Assembly: GCF_000369805.1 (NCBI RefSeq)
Contig: NZ_KB850224.1
Span: 1,287,924-1,351,923 of the forward strand
Reading direction: 5' to 3'
DNA: 64,000 nucleotides
From: Acinetobacter sp. NIPH 2100
Lineage (GTDB): Bacteria > Pseudomonadota > Gammaproteobacteria > Pseudomonadales > Moraxellaceae
Position 1 is the stretch's first letter. Each line of letters begins with the position of its first letter. The notes under the pieces were generated by a model. That model searched no databases, had not been told where the DNA came from, and saw only the letters and a list, made by a program, of their open reading frames with translations. A program made the position numbers and the translations under genes. Below, in pieces: positions 45,933 through 55,793 of this stretch.

Positions 45933-47273
45933 TTAAAAGAATCCAATTTTATTGCCTTGCAACTCTTGCGCCAGACTATAAGCCTGATGATCCGAGAACT
46001 TACTAATAATATCGAGAACTTGCATAATATTATTATAGTGGTTGTTTTGCAGATTTACGCCTGAATGTTGCAAAATTGACATTAACCGCTGTTCTTTAAA
46101 GCTTAATGTTTTATGCGGCATGGTTAAAGGGATGAAAGCATCTAAGATGGTTTGCAAACTTTGATGGGCAATAATCTCTAAACCAGACTTTTGCGGATGT
46201 TCAAAAATACGATCTCTCGCAAGATTTTTCGCGGTTTGAATACCTGCTTCAATATCGGGTGAACAATATTGTAACAGGCTGCCTTTGAGCTGACCTGTCA
46301 AAATTTCATAATGATGTTTTGCAAAAGCCGTGGTGACTTCATCGACTAAACGTTTCATGACGCGGCCACGTAAGGCTGCGATTTTTTGCTGCCAAGTGGT
46401 ATGCGGTAAATGCAATTCCTCTGGATAGCCATAATCTGCAATCAAATTCAGGAAAATCGGTTCAACTTCGGCATAGTTCAACATGTTGAGAATAATGCCA
46501 TCTTCTAAATCAATCAGTGCATAGCAAATATCATCTGCTGCTTCTAATAAATAGGTGAGTGGATGACGACAATAATGGTATTCCCCGAGCTGAATTAAAC
46601 CGAGTTGCTCCGCCAATTGTTTTAAAATCTCTTTTTCAGATTGATAGCAGCCAAATTTTGCCCGCTGATGCGATGGCATATCACCTTGTTCTTCAATCGT
46701 TTTTGAGAGCCATGGATATTTTAAATACGCGCCCAGTGTGGCACAGGTGAGCCGCATACCGCCATCATCAGGGTGGTAGTCGATCCGGCTGAGTAATCGA
46801 AGCCCTTGCGCATTGCCTTCAAATTGGCGCACATCAGCGGCTTCTTCTGGTGTCAGTTTGGTGAGAAAGTCGCGATGTGAGGCATCATCAAACCATTCCC
46901 GAATCGCATATTCACCCGCATGACCAAAAGGAGGGTTGCCGATATCATGCGCCAAACAGGCTGCTTGGATAATTGCTCCGACATCGGCTGGGGAAATCCA
47001 CATCGGTAACTCATCTTTGATTTTTTCTGCGGCTAACATGCCGAGTGAACGACCGATACAAGAAACTTCAAGCGAGTGTGTTAAGCGAGTATGGATGCCA
47101 TCATGCTGAGTGAGTGGGTGAACTTGTGTTTTTCTATTCAGTTGGCGAAAGCTTTGAGAAAATATAATTCTGTCATAATCTTTGTGAAATGGGCTTCGAG
47201 CCAATTCAGTACTACTTTTTTTACTACCTAAACGAATTGCAGATAGCAATTCTACCCAACGCATTTGTTCCAT
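45933..47273 (-). CDS. dgt: Deoxyguanosinetriphosphate triphosphohydrolase-like protein
   Basis: This 446-aa HD-superfamily enzyme hydrolyses dNTPs to nucleoside and triphosphate. The metal-binding residues are in HTRLTHSLEV (first His) and CLAHDIGNPPFGHAGE (HD pair); YLLEAADDICYALIDLEDG holds the final Asp. The N-terminal RSPFHKDYDRIIFSQSFRQLNRKTQV is a family signature. It probably belongs to the dGTPase type found outside enterobacteria. It stands 70 bp upstream of ruvA on the same strand and may share transcription with it. Confidence 0.93.
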   Translation of the reverse strand: MEQMRWVELLSAIRLGSKKSSTELARSPFHKDYDRIIFSQSFRQLNRKTQVHPLTQHDGIHTRLTHSLEVSCIGRSLGMLAAEKIKDELPMWISPADVGAIIQAACLAHDIGNPPFGHAGEYAIREWFDDASHRDFLTKLTPEEAADVRQFEGNAQGLRLLSRIDYHPDDGGMRLTCATLGAYLKYPWLSKTIEEQGDMPSHQRAKFGCYQSEKEILKQLAEQLGLIQLGEYHYCRHPLTYLLEAADDICYALIDLEDGIILNMLNYAEVEPIFLNLIADYGYPEELHLPHTTWQQKIAALRGRVMKRLVDEVTTAFAKHHYEILTGQLKGSLLQYCSPDIEAGIQTAKNLARDRIFEHPQKSGLEIIAHQSLQTILDAFIPLTMPHKTLSFKEQRLMSILQHSGVNLQNNHYNNIMQVLDIISKFSDHQAYSLAQELQGNKIGFF

Positions 47274-47484
47274 TCATCATTATTCACTATGAGTTCAGGA
47301 TCATGATGCCAAAAAAAAGATTAAAGCACTAGGGTAGAGCGACACAAGTTGTCTTAATAAGGTAAATAGTGGAGTTTCAAGATTTTGACTTATCTCTTCT
47401 GACAATGACACAGGGGAATGCAGCGATATAGCTATTTATATTCATATGTTAATTTGTCGTTCACTGTATCTATTTAAACCTAAG

Positions 47485-48000
47485 ATGAAAAATCCAATTG
47501 ATTACCTCAGCGATAAAATAAAAAAACAGAAAAAGATTCAATCAAATACTGTATTGCTTGCTTATCAAACATTAAAGCAACTGCCAGGTGGGTTGCTTGT
47601 ACTTTCCAAAGTTATTAGTCGAGTTGCACCTTATTTTCGTACCGTTAATCCAGTCATTACAAAGCTAGACGTTGGCTTTTGTGAAGCATCCATGTCTAAA
47701 AGTCGCAGTGTAGAAAATCATATTGGAACGGTACATGTGATTGCGATTTGTAATGGTTTGGAGTTTGTGATGGGGGTAGTTATGGAAGCCTCTATTCCCT
47801 CGCATCTCAGATGGTTACCAAAAGGTATGCATGTAGATTATGTTGCTAAAGCCAATTCTAATATTCAGCTTACAGCGAGAATTGATGAAGACTGGAAAGT
47901 TGGGGATATGAAGGTAGAGGTAATTGCATACAGAGAGGATGGACAGCCCGTTGTGCAGGGCTATATTCTGATTTGGGTAACAGAAAAGAAAGAGGCGTGA
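47485..48000 (+). CDS. DUF4442 hotdog-fold protein
   Basis: This protein of about 171 aa resembles DUF4442 (PaaI/YiiD-like hotdog) proteins. Landmarks are the N-terminal helix TLKQLPGGLLVLSKVISRVAPYF, then ITKLDVGFCEASMSKSRSVENHIGTVHVIAICNGLEFVMG, where the central helix of the fold would lie. Acyl-CoA binding or thioesterase activity is possible but no catalytic residue is certain. ATG at 47485 is favoured; another ATG at 47446 would add 13 residues. It precedes purL by 225 bp. Confidence 0.78.
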   Translation: MKNPIDYLSDKIKKQKKIQSNTVLLAYQTLKQLPGGLLVLSKVISRVAPYFRTVNPVITKLDVGFCEASMSKSRSVENHIGTVHVIAICNGLEFVMGVVMEASIPSHLRWLPKGMHVDYVAKANSNIQLTARIDEDWKVGDMKVEVIAYREDGQPVVQGYILIWVTEKKEA

Positions 48001-48225
48001 TTGCATATAAACAGAGAATGTGATTGCTGTATTCGCTTAAATGAATTGTTACGAATAAAGTAAAATGGATAAAGCTACAATAAATTAAGCCATTTGCAGC
48101 AGAAAACTCTGTTTTTTAAGATGGATATAGCTAGCTGAAATGAGCCTTTCACAGTAGAATATGCGCTCTTTCATAAGTCACATTGTGGTAGGTTCGTTAG
48201 ACCCACCCGTGGAGCCAAAGTCAAC

Positions 48226-51200
48226 ATGTTTATCGTGGCCGGTGCATCAGCACATTCTTCTTTCAAGAAAGCTCAACTCTTAAACCGATTAACGTCAATG
48301 AGTTCTGTTCAATCTTTTGACAGCCAGTGGGTTTATTTGTTTGATCAAGCGCTCAGCGAGCAGCAACATCAATCGGCATTACAACTTTTAAACGATGGTC
48401 AATCTTTCGAACTTCGCCAAGCTGCAAGTGATGAAATCCAGATTTTAGTGACACCGCGTGTAGGGACAATTTCTCCGTGGTCGTCTAAAGCAACGGATAT
48501 TTTTCAAAACTGTAATACGCCCATTCACCGTTTAGAGCGTGGTCTGTTATTTACACTGAAAGGTGTGAAAGAGATTTCGAATGAAGTGAAATTGGCATTA
48601 CATGACCGTATGACAGAGAGTGTTTTTGCTCAAATTGATGATGCAAAAGCTTTGTTCTCAGAAACAGCACCGAAGCCGTTGAACTCAATTGATATCTTGG
48701 GTCAAGGAAAAGAAGCGTTAGTTAAAGCCAACAATGAGTTTGGCTTTGCTTTATCTGAGCAGGAAATTGATTACTTAACCGAAGCATTTACCAAGCTGGG
48801 TCGTAATCCGAATGACATTGAGTTGATGATGTTTGCTCAAGCAAACTCTGAACACTGTCGTCATAAAATCTTTGGTTCTGAATGGACAATTGATGGTGAA
48901 AAACAACCATTATCATTGTTCCAAATGATTAAAAATACTTATAAAGAATCTCCAACCGATGTGTTATCAGCATATAAAGATAATGCGTCAGTGATTGTGG
49001 GTTATGACACCATGCGTTTTTATCCGAAAGCGGATGAAAATGGTCACTTCGTATATAAATATAAGAGCCAAGCTGCTCATATCTTAATGAAGGTGGAAAC
49101 ACATAACCATCCAACTGCAATTGCTCCCTTTGCTGGTGCTGCAACAGGTTCGGGCGGGGAAATCCGTGATGAAGGTGCAACAGGTCGTGGTGGTAAACCT
49201 AAAGCAGGTTTAACAGGCTTTACCGTTTCTAACTTAAATATTCCTGGTTTTGAACAACCTTGGGAAGAAAACTACGGTAAACCTTCACGTATGGCATCGC
49301 CATTACAAATCATGATTGAAGGGCCATTGGGTGGTGCTGCGTTTAATAACGAATTTGGCCGTCCTGCATTGAATGGTTATTTCCGTACTTTTGAACAGAA
49401 TGTCAATGGTGATGTAAAGGGCTTCCACAAGCCAATCATGATCGCTGGTGGTTACGGTAACATTCGTCCTGACCATGTTGAAAAAGATGCAATCCAACCG
49501 GGTGACTTGCTTATCGTGTTGGGTGGACCTGCAATGTTGATTGGTCTTGGCGGTGGTGCAGCGTCTTCTGTAGACAGCGGTACCATGGGCGAGAGTTTGG
49601 ACTTTGCTTCGGTACAACGTGAAAACCCAGAAATGGAACGTCGTTGCCAAGAAGTCATCGATACCTGCTGGCGCTTAGAAGACTTTAACCCAATCGTGTC
49701 TGTACATGATGTGGGTGCGGGTGGTGTATCCAATGCCATGCCTGAACTTGTGAACGATCATGAGTTGGGTGCAGTGCTTAACCTTCGTAAAATTCCATCA
49801 TTAGAGCCAGGCATGAGCCCGATGGAAATCTGGTCAAATGAAGCGCAAGAGCGTTATGTGCTTGCGATTCGTCCAGAGTCTTTAGAACAGTTTGAAGAAA
49901 TTTGTGCACGTGAACGTTGTCCGTTTGCTGTACTTGGTGAAGCAACTGAAGCGCGTCACTTAACGGTTGAAGATCCGTTGTTTGAAAACAAGCCAGTTGA
50001 TATCCCAATGCAGGTGATCTTGGGCGGTACGCCGCGGATGCAACGTGCTTATGAAACGATTGAGCGTACAGGGAATGACTTTGATGCTGCAAAAGTTGAT
50101 TTGAAAGATGCGATTTTCCGCGTATTGAAAAATCCTACAGTCGCATCTAAATCGTTCTTGATTACCATTGGTGACCGTTCGATTACCGGTATGGTTGCGC
50201 GTGATCAGATGGTCGGGCGCTGGCAGGTTCCTGTTGCAGATGCAGCAGTAACCACAACCAGCTTGCAAGGCTTCACAGGTGAAGCAATGGCAATGGGTGA
50301 ACGTCCACCAGTAGCGTTGTTGAATCCGGCTGCATCTGCACGTTTAGCGGTTGCTGAAGCAATCACCAACATTGCTTGTGCCAACATTGAACAGATTAGT
50401 GACATCAAGCTTTCTGCAAACTGGATGGCAGCAGCAGGTCAAAAAGGTGAAGATCAAGCCTTGTTTGAAGGTGTGAAAGCGATTGGTATGGAAATGTGCC
50501 CTGCATTAGGGATCGCAATTCCAGTCGGTAAAGATTCACTTTCTATGCGTACTACGTGGAATGATGGTGAAGAGAAAGCAGTGACTTCGCCAATGACAGG
50601 TGTGATCACTGCATTTGCACCAGTTTTAGATGTACGTAAAACCTTAACGCCTGAATTGAAGAACTTAGCTGATTCAGTACTAGTTCGTATTGACCTATCT
50701 AAAGGGCAGTTCCGTTTAGGTGGTTCGATCCTTGCACAAGTATATAAAGCGATTGGTTCTGTCACACCTGATGTTGATAGTTTTGATGACTTCAAAGCAT
50801 TCTTTGCCTTGATTCAAGACTGGAACAATCGTGGTGTGATCAAGGCTTACCATGACATCGGTGATGGTGGTTTATTGGCGACTGTGGCTGAAATGATGTT
50901 TGCTTCACGCTTAGGTGTTGCATTAGAAAATCAAACAACTGAAAGTTTATTTGCAGAAGAAATTGGTGCTGTATTGCAAATCACAGCGACTGATTGGGCA
51001 CAATTGGAAGTTGAGGTTGCAGCATCAAGCCTGAAAGATGCAATCGCAGTTGTGGGCCGTGTCAATACAACTGATCAATTGGCTGTGAATGGTTTGACTT
51101 TAGCACGTGCTGAATTACAACAAGCATGGGCAGAAGTTTCACATCAAATCCAGCGTTTACGTGACAATGTTGAAACGGCTGATCAAGAGTTTGCCTTAAT

Positions 51201-52056
51201 CGCAGATCAAAACCACAAAGGTTTGATTGCACAAGCAACGTATGATTTGAATGAGCCTGTTGAAGCACCGTATATCAATACACGCCGTCCAAACATGGCA
51301 ATCTTGCGTGAGCAAGGTGTCAATGGTCACGTCGAAATGGCCGCTGCGTTTGATAAAGTTGGTTTCAATACCATTGACGTACACATGAGTGACTTACTAG
51401 CAGGTCGTGTCAGCTTGAGCGACTTTGAGGGTTTAGTGGCATGTGGTGGCTTCTCATACGGTGATGTGATGGGCGCTGGCGGTGGCTGGGCGAAATCAGT
51501 GCTGTTCAATGCAAAATTGCGTGATCAGTTTGAACAGTTCTTCCATCGTCAAAATACATTCAGCTTAGGTGTATGTAATGGCTGTCAAATGATGTCGCAA
51601 CTTGCACCACTAATTCCAGGTGCAGAGCATTGGGGCCGTTTCCACCGTAATACCTCAGAAGTATTTGAAGCACGTGCTGTTAACGTACGCGTAGAAAAGT
51701 CAGTTTCTGTATTGCTTGAAGATATGCAAGGTTCGATTTTACCAATCGCTGTGGCACATGGTGAAGGTCGTCTGGTTGCGACTGAACAGCAAATTGCTGC
51801 TTTAAATGCTGAAAACCAAGTGATTTTGCGTTATGTAGATAGCTTGGGTAACCCAACTCAACACTATCCGTTGAACCCGAATGGTTCACCTGACGCGATT
51901 ACAGGTCAAACTTCTAAAGATGGTCGTGCAACAGTAATGATGCCGCATCCAGAGCGTAACTTCCGTGCTTTACAGCATTCTTGGAAGCCAGAAGATTGGG
52001 CTGAAGATGGTGCTTGGTTACGTATGTTCCGTAACGCACGTAAATTTATTGGTTAA
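48226..52056 (+). CDS. purL: Phosphoribosylformylglycinamidine synthase
   Basis: This 1276-aa single-chain FGAM synthase converts FGAR to FGAM with glutamine. It has the PurS-like N-terminus, the linker with [15 protein letters not shown], two AIR-synthase-like halves ([45 protein letters not shown]) and a C-terminal glutaminase with the triad Cys in [11 protein letters not shown], His and Glu in MPHPER. The length matches the large proteobacterial form. A GGAG site precedes the ATG. A short imperfect hairpin (GGTAGGT / ACCCACC) lies in its leader just upstream. It is monocistronic. Confidence 0.98.
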   Translation: MFIVAGASAHSSFKKAQLLNRLTSMSSVQSFDSQWVYLFDQALSEQQHQSALQLLNDGQSFELRQAASDEIQILVTPRVGTISPWSSKATDIFQNCNTPIHRLERGLLFTLKGVKEISNEVKLALHDRMTESVFAQIDDAKALFSETAPKPLNSIDILGQGKEALVKANNEFGFALSEQEIDYLTEAFTKLGRNPNDIELMMFAQANSEHCRHKIFGSEWTIDGEKQPLSLFQMIKNTYKESPTDVLSAYKDNASVIVGYDTMRFYPKADENGHFVYKYKSQAAHILMKVETHNHPTAIAPFAGAATGSGGEIRDEGATGRGGKPKAGLTGFTVSNLNIPGFEQPWEENYGKPSRMASPLQIMIEGPLGGAAFNNEFGRPALNGYFRTFEQNVNGDVKGFHKPIMIAGGYGNIRPDHVEKDAIQPGDLLIVLGGPAMLIGLGGGAASSVDSGTMGESLDFASVQRENPEMERRCQEVIDTCWRLEDFNPIVSVHDVGAGGVSNAMPELVNDHELGAVLNLRKIPSLEPGMSPMEIWSNEAQERYVLAIRPESLEQFEEICARERCPFAVLGEATEARHLTVEDPLFENKPVDIPMQVILGGTPRMQRAYETIERTGNDFDAAKVDLKDAIFRVLKNPTVASKSFLITIGDRSITGMVARDQMVGRWQVPVADAAVTTTSLQGFTGEAMAMGERPPVALLNPAASARLAVAEAITNIACANIEQISDIKLSANWMAAAGQKGEDQALFEGVKAIGMEMCPALGIAIPVGKDSLSMRTTWNDGEEKAVTSPMTGVITAFAPVLDVRKTLTPELKNLADSVLVRIDLSKGQFRLGGSILAQVYKAIGSVTPDVDSFDDFKAFFALIQDWNNRGVIKAYHDIGDGGLLATVAEMMFASRLGVALENQTTESLFAEEIGAVLQITATDWAQLEVEVAASSLKDAIAVVGRVNTTDQLAVNGLTLARAELQQAWAEVSHQIQRLRDNVETADQEFALIADQNHKGLIAQATYDLNEPVEAPYINTRRPNMAILREQGVNGHVEMAAAFDKVGFNTIDVHMSDLLAGRVSLSDFEGLVACGGFSYGDVMGAGGGWAKSVLFNAKLRDQFEQFFHRQNTFSLGVCNGCQMMSQLAPLIPGAEHWGRFHRNTSEVFEARAVNVRVEKSVSVLLEDMQGSILPIAVAHGEGRLVATEQQIAALNAENQVILRYVDSLGNPTQHYPLNPNGSPDAITGQTSKDGRATVMMPHPERNFRALQHSWKPEDWAEDGAWLRMFRNARKFIG

Positions 52057-52068
52057 TTAGATTCATGC

Positions 52069-52096
52069 AATAAGCCACCGTCAGGTGGCTTATTTA
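52069..52096 (+). terminator. Intrinsic terminator after purL
   Basis: An 11-bp perfect stem AATAAGCCACC / GGTGGCTTATT with a 4-nt loop and trailing T. Confidence 0.92.
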
Positions 52097-52131
52097 ATTC
52101 CATATAAAATAATGATCAATGGGCAAGAAAA

Positions 52132-53343
52132 ATGAAATCAAAAATCCATTTCCATGAATTTGCATTACTGATGGCATTATTAATGTCCATCGTTTCTTTC
52201 TCGATTGATGCTGTTTTACCTGCACTAGGTGAAATTGGTCAGGTTTTTAGTCTACAGAATAGCAATCAGGCGCAATGGGTCATCATTAGCATTTTTTCAG
52301 GAATGACCATCGGGCAACTGATTGCAGGGCCATTGTCTGATGCAATTGGACGAAAACGAATTTTATTTACAGGCATCGTCATCTATTTTTTAGGAAGCTT
52401 GTTGTGCTATTCCACCCAAAGTTTTGAATGGTTCTTGGTCGGGCGTTTTATTCAGGGTGTGGGTGTTTCTGGGCCTTATGTGGCTTCGATTTCCATTGTT
52501 CGGGATAAATACAGTGGCGCACAAATGGCGCGGATCATGTCTTTGATCATGATGGTGTTTATGGTGGCGCCAGCAGTTGCCCCAAGCTTGGGACAATTGA
52601 TTATTCATTTCTTTGGTTGGCGCGATATTTTTGTGTTGTATATGGTCTATGCCATAGCCGTTGGTGCTTGGGTGGCTTTACGACTAGAAGAGACGCTAAT
52701 TCCAGAAAATCGTTTGCCTATGCGTGTACAAGCATTTAAAGATGGCTTTAAAGAAGTGGTGAGCAATAAAACCACCATGAGTTATTTGCTATGTGCAGGT
52801 TTCTGTTTTGGTGGTTTTATTGGATATCTTGGGACTTCACAACAAATCTTTATGCAGCAATTTGGCAAAACAGGGCAGGAATTTAGTGCCTACTTTGCGT
52901 TATTAGCAGGTGTGATGGGGATTGCATCATTTACCAATTCTAGAATTGTCATGAAGTTTGGGATGCGTCCCATCTGTATTTATGGCTTTCTTGGCCTATG
53001 TTTAATTTCATTGCTGTTCCTTATCATTCAACTTATGGGTGTGCCAGTTTCGTTCTGGATGTTTATGCTGTATGCCTGCGTTCTGTTTTTATTGTTTGGA
53101 ACACTATTTGGCAATCTGAATGCGATTGCAATGGAGCCGATGGGGCATGTTGCAGGTATGGCTTCGGCGATTATTGGGGCATCTTCATCTGTACTATCTT
53201 TAATACTCGCTTCGATCATTGGGCAGCTTTATAACGGGACTTTGATTCCGATGACCAGTGGCTTTGTGATTTTGTGTGGTTTAGCATTTGCGATGACACA
53301 GTATGAAAAAAGACATTTACAAACGCTAAGTACGGATGGTTAA
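52132..53343 (+). CDS. Bcr/CflA-family MFS drug transporter
   Basis: This 403-aa major facilitator has twelve membrane segments. The family signature GPLSDAIGRKRILFTGI (loop 2-3) and GRFIQGVGVSGPYVASISIVRDKYSG (helices 4-5) are both present, along with PAVAPSLGQLI. Homologues export bicyclomycin, sulphonamides or amino acids by proton antiport. The gene is monocistronic, 75 bp after the purL stop. No terminator is clear after it. Confidence 0.92.
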   Translation: MKSKIHFHEFALLMALLMSIVSFSIDAVLPALGEIGQVFSLQNSNQAQWVIISIFSGMTIGQLIAGPLSDAIGRKRILFTGIVIYFLGSLLCYSTQSFEWFLVGRFIQGVGVSGPYVASISIVRDKYSGAQMARIMSLIMMVFMVAPAVAPSLGQLIIHFFGWRDIFVLYMVYAIAVGAWVALRLEETLIPENRLPMRVQAFKDGFKEVVSNKTTMSYLLCAGFCFGGFIGYLGTSQQIFMQQFGKTGQEFSAYFALLAGVMGIASFTNSRIVMKFGMRPICIYGFLGLCLISLLFLIIQLMGVPVSFWMFMLYACVLFLLFGTLFGNLNAIAMEPMGHVAGMASAIIGASSSVLSLILASIIGQLYNGTLIPMTSGFVILCGLAFAMTQYEKRHLQTLSTDG

Positions 53344-53438
53344 GTAAAGAAGAAGTAGATGATTTACTTTTAAACCCTTTTAAATCAATGGTTTATAACT
53401 AAACACCATTAATGTGTGGGGAGCTTGAAGAGAAAGTT

Positions 53439-53567
53439 ATGAGCTCGATAGAACTAAGTAAATATGATTATTTTATTGATCCTGTTTGTGGGGAAATGAT
53501 ACTAGAAGAGCTTTGGGTGCTAGTTTTTATATTGGTGGGTATAGCTATATTGGGGTCTGCTATTTAA
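53439..53567 (+). CDS. Tiny single-pass membrane protein (42 aa)
   Basis: An ATG at 53439 with GAAGAGA about five bases upstream opens a 42-codon frame. The peptide has a polar N-terminus containing DYFIDPVCGEM and a C-terminal hydrophobic helix (LWVLVFILVGIAILGSAI). I do not recognise it. It is the first of three similar-sized membrane ORFs in an AT-rich 0.7-kb stretch without larger genes. A membrane-active peptide such as a toxin or a small regulator is possible (inference). Confidence 0.45.
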   Translation: MSSIELSKYDYFIDPVCGEMILEELWVLVFILVGIAILGSAI

Positions 53568-53684
53568 ATCGGAACATGGAAGAGTATCTCCTGTAGTGGC
53601 TGATAAAAAATATGAATTGGTATAATTGTTAATTAATCGTGATAAAATTTTTATCAAACATTCAGTTAATTTAGTAGGAGATAT

Positions 53685-53840
53685 ATGTTTGAAGAACTTA
53701 ATATAATTCAAGTGATAGGCATTTTTATAACACCTATTCTTCTAGTGTTGGTAGGACTTTTTGGTCCGAAATCTTTAAGATCTACATCGTGGGGAATGCT
53801 AGTTTTTGTGTTAACAACATATTTGATTAAATTTCTTTAG
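53685..53840 (+). CDS. Tiny two-helix membrane protein (51 aa)
   Basis: This 51-codon ORF has a perfect AGGAG ribosome-binding site about five bases before its ATG. The peptide starts MFEELNIIQV and has two hydrophobic segments, IGIFITPILLVLVGLFG and WGMLVFVLTTYLIKFL, joined by a basic loop (PKSLRSTS). The strong ribosome-binding site and the hydrophobic pattern favour a real gene. Function unknown. Confidence 0.6.
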   Translation: MFEELNIIQVIGIFITPILLVLVGLFGPKSLRSTSWGMLVFVLTTYLIKFL

Positions 53841-53911
53841 TTTTTACCTAAATATTTTAAAAATATACAATTCTTAATTTTAAGATGTTCTCATCTATCT
53901 GTTTTTGGTGA

Positions 53912-53995
53912 AAGTTCGTTTGTATATTTCTTACTACAACTTTTGTAATTGGTTCAATTCTTGCTTCTTATATTTCATTAATAAATAAGATATGA
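53912..53995 (+). pseudogene. Possible frameshifted remnant of a tiny membrane ORF
   Basis: This open frame of 27 codons has no usable start codon but encodes a hydrophobic run (FLTTTFVIGSILASYISL) ending INKI and a TGA. A GTG-started frame begins 4 bp upstream at 53908 (VKVRLY) in another frame, so a single-base indel near 53925 would join them into one short membrane peptide. This may be a decayed sibling of the ORFs on either side, or chance. Confidence 0.25.
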
Positions 53996-54004
53996 GAGAA
54001 CGGC

Positions 54005-54130
54005 ATGATGAAACATGAAAATCATATGAGAACAATATATTCAAAAGACAAAGGCTGGTTTTGGTTTGGCTTAACTATAATCATTCAACTGTTATTTATC
54101 GTCGTGAGTTATCTCATCATCAAGATTTAA
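54005..54130 (+). CDS. Tiny single-pass membrane protein (41 aa)
   Basis: Two adjacent ATGs at 54005 and 54008 follow a GAGAGAA ribosome-binding site. The 41-codon ORF has a basic, His-containing N-terminus (KHENHMRTIYSKDKGW) and one hydrophobic helix (LTIIIQLLFIVVSYLIIKI). I do not recognise it. Position, size and topology match the other small ORFs in this stretch. Confidence 0.5.
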   Translation: MMKHENHMRTIYSKDKGWFWFGLTIIIQLLFIVVSYLIIKI

Positions 54131-54195
54131 CTTTGATTGTTCAGCTTTTATAACGTTATGATTGAAATCTCATTGATTTCGATTTGAGCCATTTT

Positions 54196-54513
54196 ATGAT
54201 GTTAAAGCTGATTTATTACGTGCCTGAATCTCATCTGGAATCCACCAAACAAGCGGTTTTCGAAGCAGGCGCGGGTGGTATTGGTAATTACGAACACTGT
54301 GCATGGCAAGTCAAAGGCATTGGGCAATTCAAGCCCGTTAAAAGTGCAAACCCTTTTTTAGGGCAATTGGATGAATTAGAGCAACTCGAAGAATGGCGAG
54401 TTGAAACCATTATTGCAGAAGATAAGGCCAGAGCTGTGGCAAAAGCTCTAAAGGCAAGTCATCCATATGAAGAGCCTGCCTTTGAGTTTATTCAGATTTT
54501 AGAGATTCATTGA
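54196..54513 (+). CDS. YqfO/NIF3-insert-like protein
   Basis: This protein of about 105 aa resembles the YqfO/CutA-like insert domain of NIF3-family proteins: KLIYYVPESHLESTKQAVFEAGAGGIGNYEHCAWQ, then GQFKPVKSANPFLG and SHPYEEPAFEFIQI. It occurs as a stand-alone protein in many proteobacteria. Function is not established. The ATGs at 54196 and 54199 are candidate starts; a TTG at 54184 would add four residues. It converges on the glycerate kinase gene, overlapping it by 7 bp. Confidence 0.82.
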   Translation: MMLKLIYYVPESHLESTKQAVFEAGAGGIGNYEHCAWQVKGIGQFKPVKSANPFLGQLDELEQLEEWRVETIIAEDKARAVAKALKASHPYEEPAFEFIQILEIH

Positions 54514-55661
54514 GTTTGACTAGGTTTAATCATACTGGTCTGAATTAATCGGGCGATATCGGTTGTCCGTGCGCGAATCAGCTCTGCCGCATTTTGACAG
54601 GCCTCTTCTAGGCTGATTGGACCTGAAGTTAAAGAAAAGGCAGCCGTAATGCCATGTTGATATAAGGCTTGATAGTTTTGCCCAAGTGTTCCTGCAATTA
54701 CAATCACAGGGATATTGGCTGCTTGTGCTATTTTGGCGACACCAAATGGGGTTTTGCCATTCAAGGTCTGCTCATCAAACTTTCCTTCGCCCGTAATCAT
54801 CCAATCCGCGCCTTGGATTTTGGCAGCGAGTTGATTTAGTTCTGCGATGACTTCAACACCCGATCTAAACTCGGCTTGTAAGTAAGTTTTTGCAGCAAAG
54901 CCAAGTCCACCCGCAGCACCTGCACCAGCCTCATGACGTTGATCAAAACCAAACTGTTGAGCAGTAATATCAGCAAAATGTGACAATGCTTGATCCAATT
55001 CAAGTACCTGACTTGGTGAAGCACCTTTTTGCGGGCCAAAAATATGAGATGCACCATTTGGGCCGCAAAGTGGATTGGTCACATCAGCGGCCAATAAAAA
55101 TTTAGTCTGTTGAATCCGTGGATCGAAATTTTCCAGATTAATCTGTACTAAGTTTTGCAGGGCAAGACCACCAGCAGGCAAGACTTGATGATTTGCATCC
55201 AGAAACTTAGCGCCTAATGCAGATAAAAGCCCCGTACCAGCATCATTGGTTGCACTGCCACCCACAGTCAGTACTATTTCTTTTGCACCTGCATCTAAAG
55301 CAGCGAGAATCAGCTCTCCTGTACCAAAGGTACTGCTGATACATGCATTGCGTTCTGAGGAGGGCACCAATTGGATACCACTGGCTTGAGCCATTTCAAT
55401 GATGGCGATTTTTTCCGTTGCTAGCCATCCCCATTTGGCCAGTACAGGCTCACCCAGCGGACCTTGTACCATCTGCTCACGCCATTGTCCTGAACAAGCT
55501 GCTAAAACTGCTTCAATTGATCCTTCACCACCATCAGCCATCGGGCAAGTAATGATTTCTGCATCAGGAAATACCTGTTGCCAGCCTAAAGCAATGGCTT
55601 CGGCAACATGACGTGCAGATAGGCTATCTTTAAAAGAATCAGGGGCAATGACGACTTTCAT
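54507..55661 (-). CDS. Glycerate kinase (GarK/GlxK family)
   Basis: This 384-aa kinase phosphorylates glycerate. Family motifs are VIAPDSFKDSLSA at the start, MADGGEGS, VGGSATNDAGTGLLSALG, GAAGGLGFAAKTYL and TGEGKFDEQTLNGKTPFGVAK. The product is 2- or 3-phosphoglycerate depending on type; this fold usually gives 2-phosphoglycerate. No other glycerate or allantoin genes lie nearby. Its 3' end overlaps the convergent YqfO-like gene by 7 bp. Confidence 0.92.
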   Translation of the reverse strand: MKVVIAPDSFKDSLSARHVAEAIALGWQQVFPDAEIITCPMADGGEGSIEAVLAACSGQWREQMVQGPLGEPVLAKWGWLATEKIAIIEMAQASGIQLVPSSERNACISSTFGTGELILAALDAGAKEIVLTVGGSATNDAGTGLLSALGAKFLDANHQVLPAGGLALQNLVQINLENFDPRIQQTKFLLAADVTNPLCGPNGASHIFGPQKGASPSQVLELDQALSHFADITAQQFGFDQRHEAGAGAAGGLGFAAKTYLQAEFRSGVEVIAELNQLAAKIQGADWMITGEGKFDEQTLNGKTPFGVAKIAQAANIPVIVIAGTLGQNYQALYQHGITAAFSLTSGPISLEEACQNAAELIRARTTDIARLIQTSMIKPSQTQ

Positions 55662-55740
55662 ATTTTTTGCAATTTAGTTTTAACCTGAATTGAGCTTAGT
55701 TGGTCTGGTTGTAAATATCTATATGGATAAGCAAAATAAA

Positions 55741-55771
55741 AAACCACTTAACTTTTAGGGCTAAGTGGTTT
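55741..55771 (-). terminator. Intrinsic terminator after the enoyl-CoA hydratase gene
   Basis: On the minus strand the 10-bp stem AAACCACTTA / TAAGTGGTTT with an 11-nt loop is followed by TTTTATTTTGC, 23 bp after the stop at 55794. Confidence 0.85.
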
Positions 55772-55793
55772 GTTCGAAAGATTTACGCAGTGA

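Noticed and set aside
48000-48225. Possible purine riboswitch in the purL leader
   Set aside because: Only one short imperfect stem is present, without the three-way junction or conserved loop bases of purine riboswitches.
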